Shown: one piece after another, positions 25,899 through 34,615 of the stretch
Layout: the number at the start of each line of letters is the position of its first letter
How positions within the stretch are numbered: position 1 is the stretch's first letter
DNA from: Streptomyces sp. SA15
GTDB lineage: Bacteria; Actinomycetota; Actinomycetes; Streptomycetales; Streptomycetaceae
Reading direction: 5' to 3'
DNA: 56,381 nt
Assembly (NCBI RefSeq): GCF_002291145.1
Contig: NZ_NTGE01000031.1
Span: forward strand, 1-56,381
The notes under the pieces: model-generated
What the model saw: the letters and a program-made list of their open reading frames with translations, nothing else
The model's database searches: none
What the model was told of the DNA's origin: nothing
Position numbers and translations under genes: made by a program

Positions 25899-26573
25899 TC
25901 AGTCGTCGTCACCGAGCACCGGCTCCGGGAGGGTGCCGGCGTTGTGCTCGAGGAGGCGCCAGCCCCTGACGCTCTCACCGAGGACGGACCAGCAGCAGTT
26001 GGAGAGGCCGCCGAGGCTCTCCCAGTGCTGGGCCTCAAGGCCGAGGAGGCGCCCGATGGTCGTACGGATCGTGCCGCCGTGGCTGACCACGACGAGCGTG
26101 CCGTCGTCGGGCAGCTTCTCGGCGTGCCGGAGCACGACGGGGGCGGCGCGCTCGGCGACCTCGGTCTCCAGCTCGCCACCGCCGCGGCGGACCGGCTCAC
26201 CGCGCTTCCACGCGGCGTACTCGTCGCCGTGGCGGGCGATGATCTCCTCGTGCGTCAGCCCCTGCCAGACGCCCGCGTACGTCTCCCGCAGGCCCTCGTC
26301 GTGGGCGACGTCCAGGCCGGTGAGCGCGGCGAGCTCGGCGGCCGTGCGGGCGGCCCGCTGGAGGTCGGAGGCGACGATCGCGGCGGGCTGCAGGGAGGCC
26401 AGCAGCCGGGCGGCGCGGCGGGCCTGGGTGACGCCGGTCTCGGTGAGGGCGACGTCCGTGGTGCCCTGGAAGCGGCGCTCCACGTTCCACGCGGTCTGGC
26501 CGTGCCGCCAGAGGATGACGCGGCGGCCGCGGCCCGGCTTCCCGCCGGCGTTGGCTCCCGCGGGGGCGCTCAC
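25899..26573 (-). CDS. Histidine phosphatase (phosphoglycerate mutase-like) family protein
   Basis: The 224-residue product has the catalytic RHG motif in VILWRHGQTAWNVERRFQG, a second-Arg region (ASDLQRAARTAAELA), the acid/base Glu in LRETYAGVWQGLTHEE and the second His in LVVVSHGGTIRTTIGRLLG. This is the full core of the branch-1 phosphatase family. The substrate cannot be told (phosphosugar, glucosyl-3-phosphoglycerate or nucleotide are options). The GTG at 26573 overlaps the rsfS stop codon by 4 bp, so it is coupled to rsfS. An upstream frame to 26690 is inside rsfS. Confidence 0.9.
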   Translation of the reverse strand: MSAPAGANAGGKPGRGRRVILWRHGQTAWNVERRFQGTTDVALTETGVTQARRAARLLASLQPAAIVASDLQRAARTAAELAALTGLDVAHDEGLRETYAGVWQGLTHEEIIARHGDEYAAWKRGEPVRRGGGELETEVAERAAPVVLRHAEKLPDDGTLVVVSHGGTIRTTIGRLLGLEAQHWESLGGLSNCCWSVLGESVRGWRLLEHNAGTLPEPVLGDDD

Positions 26574-27013
26574 CGCGGCTCCCCGAACTCGGCAGCTTCC
26601 TCCTCGGCCCGCAGCTTGGCGTGCTCCGCGGCCTTGCCGCGGGTCGCCTTGGCGTCGGCGGGCAGCTCGAGCTCGGGGCAGTCCTTCCACAGCCGCTCCA
26701 GGGCGTAGAAGACGCGCTCCTCGCTGTGCTGGACGTGGACGACGATGTCGACGTAGTCGAGCAGGACCCAGCGGGCCTCGCGGTCGCCCTCGCGCCGCAC
26801 CGGCTTGGCGCCGAGCTCCTTCTGCAGGCGCTCCTCGATCTCGTCGACGATCGACTTGACCTGGCGGTCATTGGGCGCGGAGGCCAGCAGGAAGGCATCG
26901 GTGATCGACAGGACGTCGCTGACGTCGTAGGCGATGACATCGTGGGCGAGCTTGTCGGCGGCCGCCTGGGCGGCGGTGCTGACGAGCTCGAGAGAGCGGT
27001 CGGTAACGGTCAC
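26570..27013 (-). CDS. rsfS: Ribosomal silencing factor RsfS (Iojap family)
   Basis: The 147-residue product binds ribosomal protein L14 and blocks subunit joining when nutrients are limiting. The RsfS core (residues about 5-115) includes VIAYDVSDVLSITDAFLLASAPNDRQV cut by helices, VRREGDREARWVLLDYVDIVVHV and YYALERLW-like FYALERLWKDCP. A charged C-terminal extension rich in Ala, Lys and Glu follows. It sits in the common nadD-(LCP)-rsfS-phosphatase order. Confidence 0.95.
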   Translation of the reverse strand: MTVTDRSLELVSTAAQAAADKLAHDVIAYDVSDVLSITDAFLLASAPNDRQVKSIVDEIEERLQKELGAKPVRREGDREARWVLLDYVDIVVHVQHSEERVFYALERLWKDCPELELPADAKATRGKAAEHAKLRAEEEAAEFGEPR

Positions 27014-27071
27014 TACAAGGCTTTCGGTCGGCGGTCACTTGCCACCAAGGGTCTCACGGACCGCCGAGGGA

Positions 27072-27101
27072 ACCCCACGCGATTAGTGGATCACGTGGGG
27101 T
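27072..27101 (-). terminator. Stem-loop between the LCP gene and rsfS
   Basis: ACCCCACG (27072-27079) pairs with CGTGGGGT (27094-27101) over a 14-nt loop in the 110 bp gap between these genes. No U-run follows, so partial termination or mRNA processing is as likely as full termination. Confidence 0.35.
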
Positions 27102-27123
27102 GCCGCCCCGGCAGGACTCCCGG

Positions 27124-28857
27124 CTAGGACTCCGAAGGCTTGTAGTCCCGGCCCAGGACCACGGACACGTCCGCGTTCGCGGAGACCGTGCCCTTGGTCA
27201 CAGCGCTGTCGGGCAGGCCCAGGGTCTTGGCGACCTCGGTGGCGTTCTCCTTGTCCGCGGCATCGCCGTAGAGGACCTTCGACGCGGACTGCGCGGCGGA
27301 GGCCGTGCCGCCCTCCTGGAACGTGAAGCCGCCGTTGAGGAGCACCACGCGGGCCGCTTCGGTGTTGTCCCTGACGCCGCTGGCGTTCTGGACGGACACG
27401 CTGACGGCCGCGTCCTTGTCGGGGCTCTTCGCCGTGCCGCCCAGCACGTCCTTGACCACACCGGCGCTGGCCTCGGCGTTCAGCGTGCCGTCGGCCTGGA
27501 CGGGCAGCAGCGCGGTCTTGTAGTCGCCGCCCTTGGCGAGATCGGCGAGCTTGGCGAGGAAGGTGCCGAGGTCCTTGTCGGTCAGCGGCGGCTCGATGAT
27601 CTGCCCCAGCGTCTGCACGGTGACGGTCGCGCCCTGCGCGTCGGAGGACAGCTTGCGCATCACGCCCTGCATGACCTGCCCGAACCGCTCCAGCTGGGCG
27701 TTCTGGGCCTCGCCGGAGCCGCGGTAGGTGGCGTAGGCGACGGCCATCTTGCCGCTGAGCGTCTGGTCCTTGCCCTTGCTGACCAGGGGTGCCTCGCCCT
27801 TCTTCTTGGCCTTCGGGTCGGGCACGTCGGCGTTGGTGTCGACCTCGATGTTGCCGACGAGATCGACCAGGTTCTGCAGGTAGGGGGTGTCCAGGCGCCA
27901 GGTGCCCTCGATGTCGGTGCCGAGGACGGTGTCGATGGCGTCGCGCGTACCGGAGGAGCCGTCGTCGTCGACCGACTTGGCGAGGGTGGTCGTGTTGCCG
28001 TCGTCGTCCGTCAGGACGAGGGAGTTGGGCAGCAGGACGGTGGTGCCCTGCTTGGTGGTGGTGTTGTCGACGAGCAGCGCCGTGGAGGTGCCACCCTGCG
28101 CGGTGTTGTGCAGGTGGACGACGATCACGTCGCGCTTCTGGGCGCCCGCCGCGGTCGCGGCTGAGGTCTTCGCGTCGGACGAGGACAGGCCCGGCAGCTT
28201 CCCGGCGTACCAGAGGTAGCCGACGCCGCCGACCGCGACCAACGCCAGGACCACGGTGAGGGCGATGAGGCGGCTACGGGCGCGCCGCTTGGCCTCCTCA
28301 CGGCGCTCGGTGCGGTTCTCCGTGAAGTTCAGCCAGTCGATGACGTCCTCGGAGTCGCCGTCGGGCTCCTCCACGAAGGCGAACTGCTCGGTGTGGTAGT
28401 CCCGTCGAGGCTCGGCGCGGTCGTCCGCGACAGGAGCGCCCGTCTCCCGCGGCTGCTCCGCCGGTCCGGCCTGCTGCGGGATGTAGGCGGTCTGCTCGGC
28501 GACGCGGGGCTGGTGACCACTGGTGGCGCTCTGGCCGTAGGGGTCGTACGACGGTGCCGGCCCGCCGGACTGCTGCGCACCGGCGCCGTACGGGTCGTAG
28601 GGCGGCACGGGGGCCTGCTGACCGGTGCCGTAGGGGTCGTACGACGGTTGCTGCTGCTGCCCGCCGGAGGCGTACGGGTCGTACCCGTAGCCCTGCTGCT
28701 GCGCGTACGGGTCGTACGGCTGCTGCGGCTGCGGCTGCGGTGCCTGCTGTGGCGGCGCGGCCTGCCGGTACACGGGCCGGCCGTACTCGTCGTAGCCGAC
28801 GAGCTCGTACTGGTCGTCGTGGTTGCCGCCGTATCCCGCGTCGTATCGGTCGTTCAC
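27124..28857 (-). CDS. LytR-type membrane protein with LCP-like region and LytR C-terminal domain
   Basis: The product has 577 residues. A Tyr/Gln/Pro-rich cytoplasmic N-terminus contains repeated YDPYG and YDPYA motifs (about 45-115). A basic stretch and a membrane helix follow (RLIALTVVLALVAVGGVGYLWYAG, about 198-222). The extracellular part has an LCP-like region (DVIVVHLHNTAQGGTSTALLV) and a LytR_C domain (VSVQNASGVRDNTEAARVVLLNGG). LCP proteins attach wall polymers to peptidoglycan, but the region here is divergent and several catalytic Arg positions are not obvious, so enzymatic activity is uncertain. GTG start 28857 follows GAGAGGGG. It lies 16 bp after nadD, in its operon. Confidence 0.82.
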   Translation of the reverse strand: MNDRYDAGYGGNHDDQYELVGYDEYGRPVYRQAAPPQQAPQPQPQQPYDPYAQQQGYGYDPYASGGQQQQPSYDPYGTGQQAPVPPYDPYGAGAQQSGGPAPSYDPYGQSATSGHQPRVAEQTAYIPQQAGPAEQPRETGAPVADDRAEPRRDYHTEQFAFVEEPDGDSEDVIDWLNFTENRTERREEAKRRARSRLIALTVVLALVAVGGVGYLWYAGKLPGLSSSDAKTSAATAAGAQKRDVIVVHLHNTAQGGTSTALLVDNTTTKQGTTVLLPNSLVLTDDDGNTTTLAKSVDDDGSSGTRDAIDTVLGTDIEGTWRLDTPYLQNLVDLVGNIEVDTNADVPDPKAKKKGEAPLVSKGKDQTLSGKMAVAYATYRGSGEAQNAQLERFGQVMQGVMRKLSSDAQGATVTVQTLGQIIEPPLTDKDLGTFLAKLADLAKGGDYKTALLPVQADGTLNAEASAGVVKDVLGGTAKSPDKDAAVSVSVQNASGVRDNTEAARVVLLNGGFTFQEGGTASAAQSASKVLYGDAADKENATEVAKTLGLPDSAVTKGTVSANADVSVVLGRDYKPSES

Positions 28858-28873
28858 CGGTGCCCCTCTCGGC

Positions 28874-29536
28874 TCACTCGCCGCGGTACAGCTCGCGCTT
28901 GTCGATGTAGCGCACGACTCCGTCCGGCACCAGATACCAGACGGGTTCGCCCTTGGCGACTCTCGCACGGCAGTCGGTGGAGGAGATGGCGAGGGCGGGG
29001 ACCTCGACGAGCGAGACGCCGCCCTCCGGGAGGCCGGGGTCGGACAGGACGTGGCCCGGCCGGGTGACCCCGATGAAGTGCGCGAGGGAGAACAGCTCCT
29101 CCGTGTCCCGCCAGGTGAGGATCTGGCCGAGGGCGTCGGCGCCGGTGATGAAGAACAGGTCGGTGTCGGGGTTGAGCGCCTTCAGGTCGCGCAAGGTGTC
29201 CGTGGTGTAGGTCGGGCCGCCGCGGTCGATGTCGATGCGGCTCACCGAGAACTGCGGGTTCTCGGCGGTCGCGATGACCGTCATCAGGTAGCGGTCCTCG
29301 GCCGGGGAGACCTTGCGGTGGGTCTTCTGCCACGGCTGGCCGGTGGGGACGAACACCACCTCGTCCAGGTGGAACTGCGCGGCGACCTCGCTGGCCGCCA
29401 CGAGGTGCCCGTGGTGGATCGGGTCGAAGGTCCCGCCCATGACGCCGAGACGGCGCTTGCCGGGGTTCGACGGGCCGTTGCCCGGGCTGCTCGGCGTGTC
29501 GTTCGCCGGACCGGTAGGCATGTCCTGCTCTCCCAT
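28874..29536 (-). CDS. nadD: Nicotinate-nucleotide adenylyltransferase
   Basis: The 220-residue enzyme transfers AMP from ATP to nicotinate mononucleotide to form deamido-NAD. The nucleotidyltransferase motif [12 protein letters not shown] (about 34-45) and the C-terminal [10 protein letters not shown] are visible, with [19 protein letters not shown] and [13 protein letters not shown] between. The N-terminal 25 residues are a Pro/Gly/Ser-rich extension, and translation could begin later. It is first gene of the nadD-LCP-rsfS-phosphatase operon. Confidence 0.95.
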   Translation of the reverse strand: MGEQDMPTGPANDTPSSPGNGPSNPGKRRLGVMGGTFDPIHHGHLVAASEVAAQFHLDEVVFVPTGQPWQKTHRKVSPAEDRYLMTVIATAENPQFSVSRIDIDRGGPTYTTDTLRDLKALNPDTDLFFITGADALGQILTWRDTEELFSLAHFIGVTRPGHVLSDPGLPEGGVSLVEVPALAISSTDCRARVAKGEPVWYLVPDGVVRYIDKRELYRGE

Positions 29537-29627
29537 GCGGCAGACCCTACCGGCCCGGCCTGAGGACCCCGGCCGACAGATCCCCGGACGGCCCGGCCCG
29601 CGGCCCCTGCCGGACGGCCGGAGCGGC

Positions 29628-29792
29628 TCAGCGGTCGCGGTTGAAACGGGTGGTGATCCACAGCAGAAGCATCAGGGCGAGGAAGGCGCCGCCGCCGGTC
29701 AGCAAGGGGTTGAGGCTCTCGTGGTTGCCGCCGTGCTCCTCGCCCTCGGCGGCAAGGGTGACCAACTGGGCTGCGGTGCTGTGGAAGCTCAT
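29628..29792 (-). CDS. 54-residue single-pass membrane protein
   Basis: An ATG at 29792 opens a 54-codon frame. The peptide begins [20 protein letters not shown], has a Gly/His/Asn segment ([10 protein letters not shown]), then a membrane helix ([18 protein letters not shown]) and the basic end NRDR. The balanced composition and clear helix make this a convincing small gene, and I believe similar proteins are common in Streptomyces (from memory). It sits 91 bp upstream of nadD in the same direction. Function is unknown. Confidence 0.75.
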   Translation of the reverse strand: MSFHSTAAQLVTLAAEGEEHGGNHESLNPLLTGGGAFLALMLLLWITTRFNRDR

Positions 29793-29914
29793 CTTCGGCA
29801 GGACCTATCCGGTGTGGGCGGGATAAAGACGTCGGCCCATCGTAAGCGGGTGCCACAAGAGCGATCACGCCGACTCCACCGTTGGGCAACCGCCGGGGGA
29901 ACCTTCCCGCGTCC

Positions 29915-30076
29915 TCAGTCGTCTTTCCGCCTGTACCCCCGCAGCAGGAACCACGCGGTCAGCACACAGCCCACAACCATCACGATCAGGACGACCCGGA
30001 GCAGATTCCCCGGCCCTTGCTGCTCGACGGCGCTCGCGGCCTCGGTGAGCCAGGTCGATGCGGGGTTGTGCTCCAT
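29915..30076 (-). CDS. 53-residue single-pass membrane protein
   Basis: An ATG at 30076 with AAGGAG 9 nt upstream opens a 53-codon frame ending in TGA. The peptide begins MEHNPASTWLTEAASAVEQQ, followed by a membrane helix (VVLIVMVVGCVLTAWFLL) and the basic tail RGYRRKDD. Strong ribosome site and helix support a real gene. It precedes the other small membrane gene in the same direction and is divergent from the M48 peptidase. Confidence 0.72.
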   Translation of the reverse strand: MEHNPASTWLTEAASAVEQQGPGNLLRVVLIVMVVGCVLTAWFLLRGYRRKDD

Positions 30077-30201
30077 GGCGCGGAACTCCTTCGCTGTAGT
30101 GCCCGTCCACGGTATCTCCGCCTAGGCTGGGCACTGCTTCGGGGGCGCAAAGGACCGCACAAGGGTCCGCAAAGGGCCACACAACGCACATGGGGGAAGA
30201 C

Positions 30202-31296
30202 ATGTCCGACGGCCACGAGCAGAACGGGCACGAGAACGTGCCGAGCAGGCAGCGCAGGCGCTTCCCGGGGATCTCCTCGCGTGCGTACGAGCATCCGGCC
30301 GACCGCTCCGCCCTGGTGGCGCTGCGCAAGCTGAGCGGCTTCGACACGGTCTTCAAGGCGCTCAGCGGTCTGCTTCCCGAGCGCAGTCTCCGGCTGCTGT
30401 TCCTGTCCGACTCGGTGCGCGTCTCCGACCAGCAGTTCACGCACCTCAACGACATGCTGCGGGATGCCTGTTACATCCTGGACCTGGAGAAGGTCCCGCC
30501 GATGTACGTCAACCAGGACCCGCAGCCGAACGCGATGTGCATCGGCCTGGACGAGCCGATCATCGTGGTCACCACCGGCCTGGTCGAGCTGCTCGACGAG
30601 GAGGAGATGCGGGCGGTCGTCGGGCACGAGGTGGGGCACGCTCTGTCCGGCCACTCGGTGTACCGCACGATCCTGCTGTTCCTCACCAGCCTCGCCCTCA
30701 GGGTGGCCTGGATCCCGCTGGGCAACATCGCGATCATGGCGATCGTGACCGCGCTGCGCGAGTGGTTCCGCAAGTCGGAGCTGTCCGCGGACCGCGCGGG
30801 CCTGCTGGTCGGCCAGGACCTGAAGGCCTCGATGCGTGGCCTGATGAAGCTGGCGGGCGGCAACCACCTGCACGAGATGAACGTGGACGCGTTCCTTAAG
30901 CAGGCCGAGGAGTACGAGGCCGGCGGCGACCTGCGCGACTCCGTGTTGAAGATCATGAACGTGCTGCCGCGCTCCCACCCCTTCGCCACCATCCGGGCGG
31001 CCGAGCTGAAGAAGTGGTCCGAGTCCCGGGAGTACCAGCGGATCATGGACGGCCACTACCCGCGGCGCACCGAGGACAAGGAAACCTCGGTCACGGACTC
31101 CTTCCGGGAGTCGGCGTCGCACTACGCCACGCACGTCAAGGGCTCCAAGGACCCGCTGATGAAGCTGGTCAGCGACATCGCCGGCGGGGCCGGGGACCTG
31201 GGCGGCCGGGTGCGGCGCGGGTTCGGTGGCTTCACCCAGTCGGCTCCGCCCAAGGACCAGCCGCCGACGGACACGCCGCCGCGGGGCGACGACTGA
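30202..31296 (+). CDS. M48 family zinc metallopeptidase
   Basis: The 364-residue product has the zinc motif HEVGHALSGH followed by two hydrophobic helices (ILLFLTSLALRVAWIPLG, IAIMAIVTALREW) and the third-ligand Glu region KSELSADRAGLL. This is the HtpX/Ste24-like Peptidase_M48 layout, so it is probably membrane-associated with a quality-control or processing role. Start at ATG 30202 is favoured by GGGGGAAG directly upstream; ATG 30190 would add four residues. The C-terminus is Pro-rich (QSAPPKDQPPTDTPPRG). Confidence 0.9.
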   Translation: MSDGHEQNGHENVPSRQRRRFPGISSRAYEHPADRSALVALRKLSGFDTVFKALSGLLPERSLRLLFLSDSVRVSDQQFTHLNDMLRDACYILDLEKVPPMYVNQDPQPNAMCIGLDEPIIVVTTGLVELLDEEEMRAVVGHEVGHALSGHSVYRTILLFLTSLALRVAWIPLGNIAIMAIVTALREWFRKSELSADRAGLLVGQDLKASMRGLMKLAGGNHLHEMNVDAFLKQAEEYEAGGDLRDSVLKIMNVLPRSHPFATIRAAELKKWSESREYQRIMDGHYPRRTEDKETSVTDSFRESASHYATHVKGSKDPLMKLVSDIAGGAGDLGGRVRRGFGGFTQSAPPKDQPPTDTPPRGDD

Positions 31297-31297
31297 C

Positions 31298-31364
31298 GTC
31301 ACAGAAGTCACAGAAGTCACAGGACACAAGGCACAGAAGCCACAGAAGCCACAGAAGCCACAGA
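31298..31364. repeat. 9-bp tandem repeats just after the M48 gene
   Basis: Copies of GTCACAGAA (31298-31318) followed by copies of CACAGAAGC (31332-31358) begin two bases after the peptidase TGA and run almost to the stop of the convergent gene. They are untranslated in either gene. Confidence 0.8.
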
Positions 31365-31375
31365 CTCCCTGAGCG

Positions 31376-32446
31376 TCACGCTTTCGGCTGCGCGCTCGTC
31401 GCCAGCGACCCGCACAGCGCCGTCGCGCCGCCCGTCGCGTAAGGGTCCGTGCCGGCCGGGCCGCCCGCCTTCGCGGTCTGGCCGGCGAGCAGGGGCCGTA
31501 GCCGGTTGGTGGAGTCCTCGGCGCAGGACAGGGGCCCGGCCTGGACGTAGGAGACGACGAGCTGGGCCGTGTTCAGGCGCAGGTCGTCGCGGTCGAAGCG
31601 GAAGTGCAGCTCGCGCCGGACGGTGAACAGGGAGGCCTTGGCCTTGTCGTCGGAGTCGGCCGGCCGCAGCGCGTACACGAAGGTGTGGTCCGCGGTGACC
31701 TCCAGCGTGGACGCGTCGGTCTCGGCGGCCTGGAGGGTGCCCTGGACCCGGATCCTGCGGTCGGCCAGCTCCGCCTCGGCCGGGTCGAAGCGAACCAGCC
31801 ATCCGGTCGGGGCGTGCCGGCCGTCGGCGGCCGGATGGTCGAAGCTCTGGTCGAACTGGTCGAGTTGGTCCGTGTCGAGCAGGACCCGCACAGGACGGAC
31901 CTGCTCGCCGGTGAGGACCTCCGGGTAGAGCGAGGACCGGACGATGTAGTCCTTGGCGGTGCTCAGGGCGGCCACGACCTGGCTGTCCGAGAAGTGCGCG
32001 GTGCGCCGGGAGGCGGGCAGCGGAATGCCCTCGGCGCCGATGCGGAACTGCGCGGCGGGGCTGTGCGCGTACAGGTACTCGGGGTCGGTGTACCCGGGCA
32101 CCTTTCCCTGCGGGGCGAGCGGGATCACGGTCATCCGCAGCGGCTCGACGGGCTGCCGGGCGGCGGGCTCCTGGTAGGGGTGCCGTACGCCCATGTAGAT
32201 CGCGGTGCCGAAGGCGACGGCGATCAGCAGGACCAGCACCAGCGCCTGCCGGGACAGCCCGCGGCGCAGCGGCGGACGGCGGCGGACGGCGGGCGCGTGG
32301 TCGGCGATACGCTCCTCGGCGGAGTACTCCTGGAGGCGGGCAGCGCGGACGAACGACTCGTCGAAGACGACGGATCGGTACTCGTCCTCGCCACCTCCGG
32401 GGCCGCCCTCGGGTGTCCCCTCAGGTGGGTCTCCAGGCCCTCCCAT
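31376..32446 (-). CDS. Single-pass membrane protein, pair member A, function unknown
   Basis: The 356-residue product has a cytoplasmic segment with DEYRSVVFDESFVRAARLQEY (about 21-41) in part, an Arg-rich stretch, one membrane helix (ALVLVLLIAVAFGTAIYMG, about 66-85) and a large extracellular domain (about 90-356). The latter has two Cys (LSCAEDSTN and TALCGSL) that may form a disulfide. I do not recognise the outer domain. The motif SVVFDE-x-FVRAA also occurs in the neighbouring gene at 32567-33133, so the two share a cytoplasmic module. Confidence 0.75.
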   Translation of the reverse strand: MGGPGDPPEGTPEGGPGGGEDEYRSVVFDESFVRAARLQEYSAEERIADHAPAVRRRPPLRRGLSRQALVLVLLIAVAFGTAIYMGVRHPYQEPAARQPVEPLRMTVIPLAPQGKVPGYTDPEYLYAHSPAAQFRIGAEGIPLPASRRTAHFSDSQVVAALSTAKDYIVRSSLYPEVLTGEQVRPVRVLLDTDQLDQFDQSFDHPAADGRHAPTGWLVRFDPAEAELADRRIRVQGTLQAAETDASTLEVTADHTFVYALRPADSDDKAKASLFTVRRELHFRFDRDDLRLNTAQLVVSYVQAGPLSCAEDSTNRLRPLLAGQTAKAGGPAGTDPYATGGATALCGSLATSAQPKA

Positions 32447-32566
32447 ATCTTCAGAGTAGGTCGCGGGGGGCTCAGGTAAACGCCCTGGTACACGACAAGT
32501 TCTGACAGGTTCTCAACAGGATCGGCAACCAGCCACCGGGCGGTGCCAGGGCGTGCGGGCCAGCGT

Positions 32567-33133
32567 TCACGGCGTGCGCGGGACCGCCGACACGGCCGGC
32601 TGGGAGTAGTCGGCCGAGGCGGAGGGCGCCGCCGACGTGCCCTGTTCGACGCCGGTCGAGGCGGGCGGCGGAGCCGGGGCGCGGCCACCGGAGGAGGCAC
32701 TCCGGTACACCGCCGCGAAGGCCAGCGCGACCATGCCGATTCCCATCACGAGGGCGAGCATCCAGGCGACGGGGCGGTGCCAGCGGACCTGCTTGCCGTA
32801 CGTCCCGGGGGCGCCGTAGCGGCCTTCGAGGATGTCGGCGTCGTCCAGGTCGTCGAGTTCGGGATCATGGCCGAAACCGCTGGGGTCGTACCCGTCGTCG
32901 TAGCGCTCGCCCCTGCCGCGGGCGCGGCGGGCCTCGGCCTCGGAGGCCTCCGCTCTCGCCTGGGCCGCGGCCAGGAGGCGTTCGACGGCGGTCGGCTCGT
33001 GCACAACGGCCGCCCGTACGAAGGCCTCGTCGAAGACCACGGAGGCGAACTCTTCGTCCGACACCCCGCGGTCGTGGTCGTCGTCGGGCTCCCAGCCGTC
33101 AGGGAACGGCGTGCCCCCCACGTCCTCCGGCAC
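32567..33133 (-). CDS. Single-pass membrane protein, pair member B, function unknown
   Basis: The 188-residue product opens acidic (VPEDVGGTPFPDGWEPDDD), carries FASVVFDEAFVRAAVVHEP and an Ala/Arg/Glu coiled-coil stretch (AAAQARAEASEAEARRARG), then a membrane helix (VAWMLALVMGIGMVALAFAAVY) and a short Pro/Ser outer tail. The frame is open much further upstream, but contains no nearby ATG/GTG/TTG in family-like sequence. I took GTG 33133; TTG 33160 (KL-TPQ region) is an alternative. It precedes pair member A and lies after proA. Confidence 0.68.
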   Translation of the reverse strand: MPEDVGGTPFPDGWEPDDDHDRGVSDEEFASVVFDEAFVRAAVVHEPTAVERLLAAAQARAEASEAEARRARGRGERYDDGYDPSGFGHDPELDDLDDADILEGRYGAPGTYGKQVRWHRPVAWMLALVMGIGMVALAFAAVYRSASSGGRAPAPPPASTGVEQGTSAAPSASADYSQPAVSAVPRTP

Positions 33134-33267
33134 GGATCCAGAGTAGACCTGGGGGGTCAATTTGGGCAGACGGTATGGAAATTCATCCGTGGTTGAGACG
33201 CGGACGACATATGGACGACACGTCGCACGAGCCCGCCGTACGACTCCGTACGACCGCTTCGCACGCC

Positions 33268-34554
33268 TCAGCGCCGTACGTGCCCGTCGCCGGTGACGAT
33301 GTACTTCGTGCTGGTCAGCTCGGGCAGGCCCATCGGGCCGCGGGCGTGCAGCTTCTGCGTGGAGATGCCGATTTCCGCGCCGAAGCCGAACTGGCCGCCG
33401 TCCGTGAACCGGGTGGAGGCGTTCACGGCGACCGTCGTGGAATCCACCAGCTGGGTGAAGCGGCGGGCGGCCTGCTGCGAGGTCGTCACGATGGCCTCGG
33501 TGTGGCCGGAGGTCCACAGGCGGATGTGTTCGACGGCCTTGTCGAGGGAGTCGACGACCGCGGCGGCGATGTCGTAGGAGAGGTACTCGGTCTCCCAGTC
33601 CTCCGGCGTGGCCTCGACGACGGTGGCCTTGGAGTCCTTGGCGTACGCCAGCACCCGCTCGTCGGCGTGCACGGTCACGCCGGCCTCCGCGAGGGCGTCC
33701 AGGGCGCGGGGCAGGAAGACGGGGGCGATGTCCTGGTGGACGAGGAGCGTCTCGGCGGCGTTGCACACGCTCGGCCGCTGCGCCTTGGAGTTGATCAGGA
33801 TGTCGAGGGCCATGTCGAGGTCGGCGTGGGCGTCGACGTAGACGTGGCAGTTGCCGGTGCCGGTCTCGATGACCGGGACGGTGGACTCGGCGACGACGGT
33901 CTGGATCAGGGAGGCGCCGCCGCGCGGGATGAGCACGTCGACCAGGCCGCGGGCCCGCATCAGCTCACGCACGCTCTCGCGGCTCTCGCCGGGCACGAGC
34001 TGCACGGCGTCGGCGGGCAGCCCGGCCCCGCCGACGGCGTCGCGGAGCACCCGGACAAGGGCGGTGTTCGACTCGTACGCCGAGGCCGAGCCGCGCAGCA
34101 GCACGGCGTTGCCGGCCTTCAGGCACAGGGCGGCGGCGTCGACGGTGACGTTCGGGCGGGCCTCGTAGATGATCCCGACGACGCCGAGCGGGACGCGGAC
34201 CTGGCGCAGGTCGATGCCGTTCGGGAGGGTGGAGCCGCGGACGACCTCGCCGACCGGGTCGGGCAGCGCGATGACGTCCCGGACGTCGGAGGCGATGGCC
34301 CGGACCCGCTCCGGGGTCAGGGTCAGCCGGTCGATGATGGCCTCGCTGGTGCCGGCCTCGCGGGCCTTGGCGATGTCCTTGGCGTTGGCCTCGACGATTT
34401 CGCTCGTCCGGACCTCCAGCGCGTCCGCGATGGCTTGCAGCGCGTCGTCCTTCTCGGCCCTGGGCAGCGGGGCGAGGTCGGCGGCGGCGGCCTTGGCGCG
34501 GTAGGCGGCCCGGGTGACCGGGGACATGGAGTCGTACGGCGAAAGCGTGGTCAT
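33268..34554 (-). CDS. proA: Gamma-glutamyl phosphate reductase
   Basis: The 428-residue enzyme reduces gamma-glutamyl phosphate to glutamate semialdehyde with NADPH in proline synthesis. Typical stretches are [15 protein letters not shown] (cofactor region), [35 protein letters not shown], the catalytic Cys in [13 protein letters not shown] and the C-terminal [21 protein letters not shown]. Start at ATG 34554 ([10 protein letters not shown]), with no strong ribosome site. It is downstream of proB with one small gene between them. Confidence 0.97.
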   Translation of the reverse strand: MTTLSPYDSMSPVTRAAYRAKAAAADLAPLPRAEKDDALQAIADALEVRTSEIVEANAKDIAKAREAGTSEAIIDRLTLTPERVRAIASDVRDVIALPDPVGEVVRGSTLPNGIDLRQVRVPLGVVGIIYEARPNVTVDAAALCLKAGNAVLLRGSASAYESNTALVRVLRDAVGGAGLPADAVQLVPGESRESVRELMRARGLVDVLIPRGGASLIQTVVAESTVPVIETGTGNCHVYVDAHADLDMALDILINSKAQRPSVCNAAETLLVHQDIAPVFLPRALDALAEAGVTVHADERVLAYAKDSKATVVEATPEDWETEYLSYDIAAAVVDSLDKAVEHIRLWTSGHTEAIVTTSQQAARRFTQLVDSTTVAVNASTRFTDGGQFGFGAEIGISTQKLHARGPMGLPELTSTKYIVTGDGHVRR

Positions 34555-34615
34555 GTAGGGAAGCGTAGTGCTCCGGACGGATGCGTCCACCGGGCGTTCC
34601 ACACCCCGAGATGGG

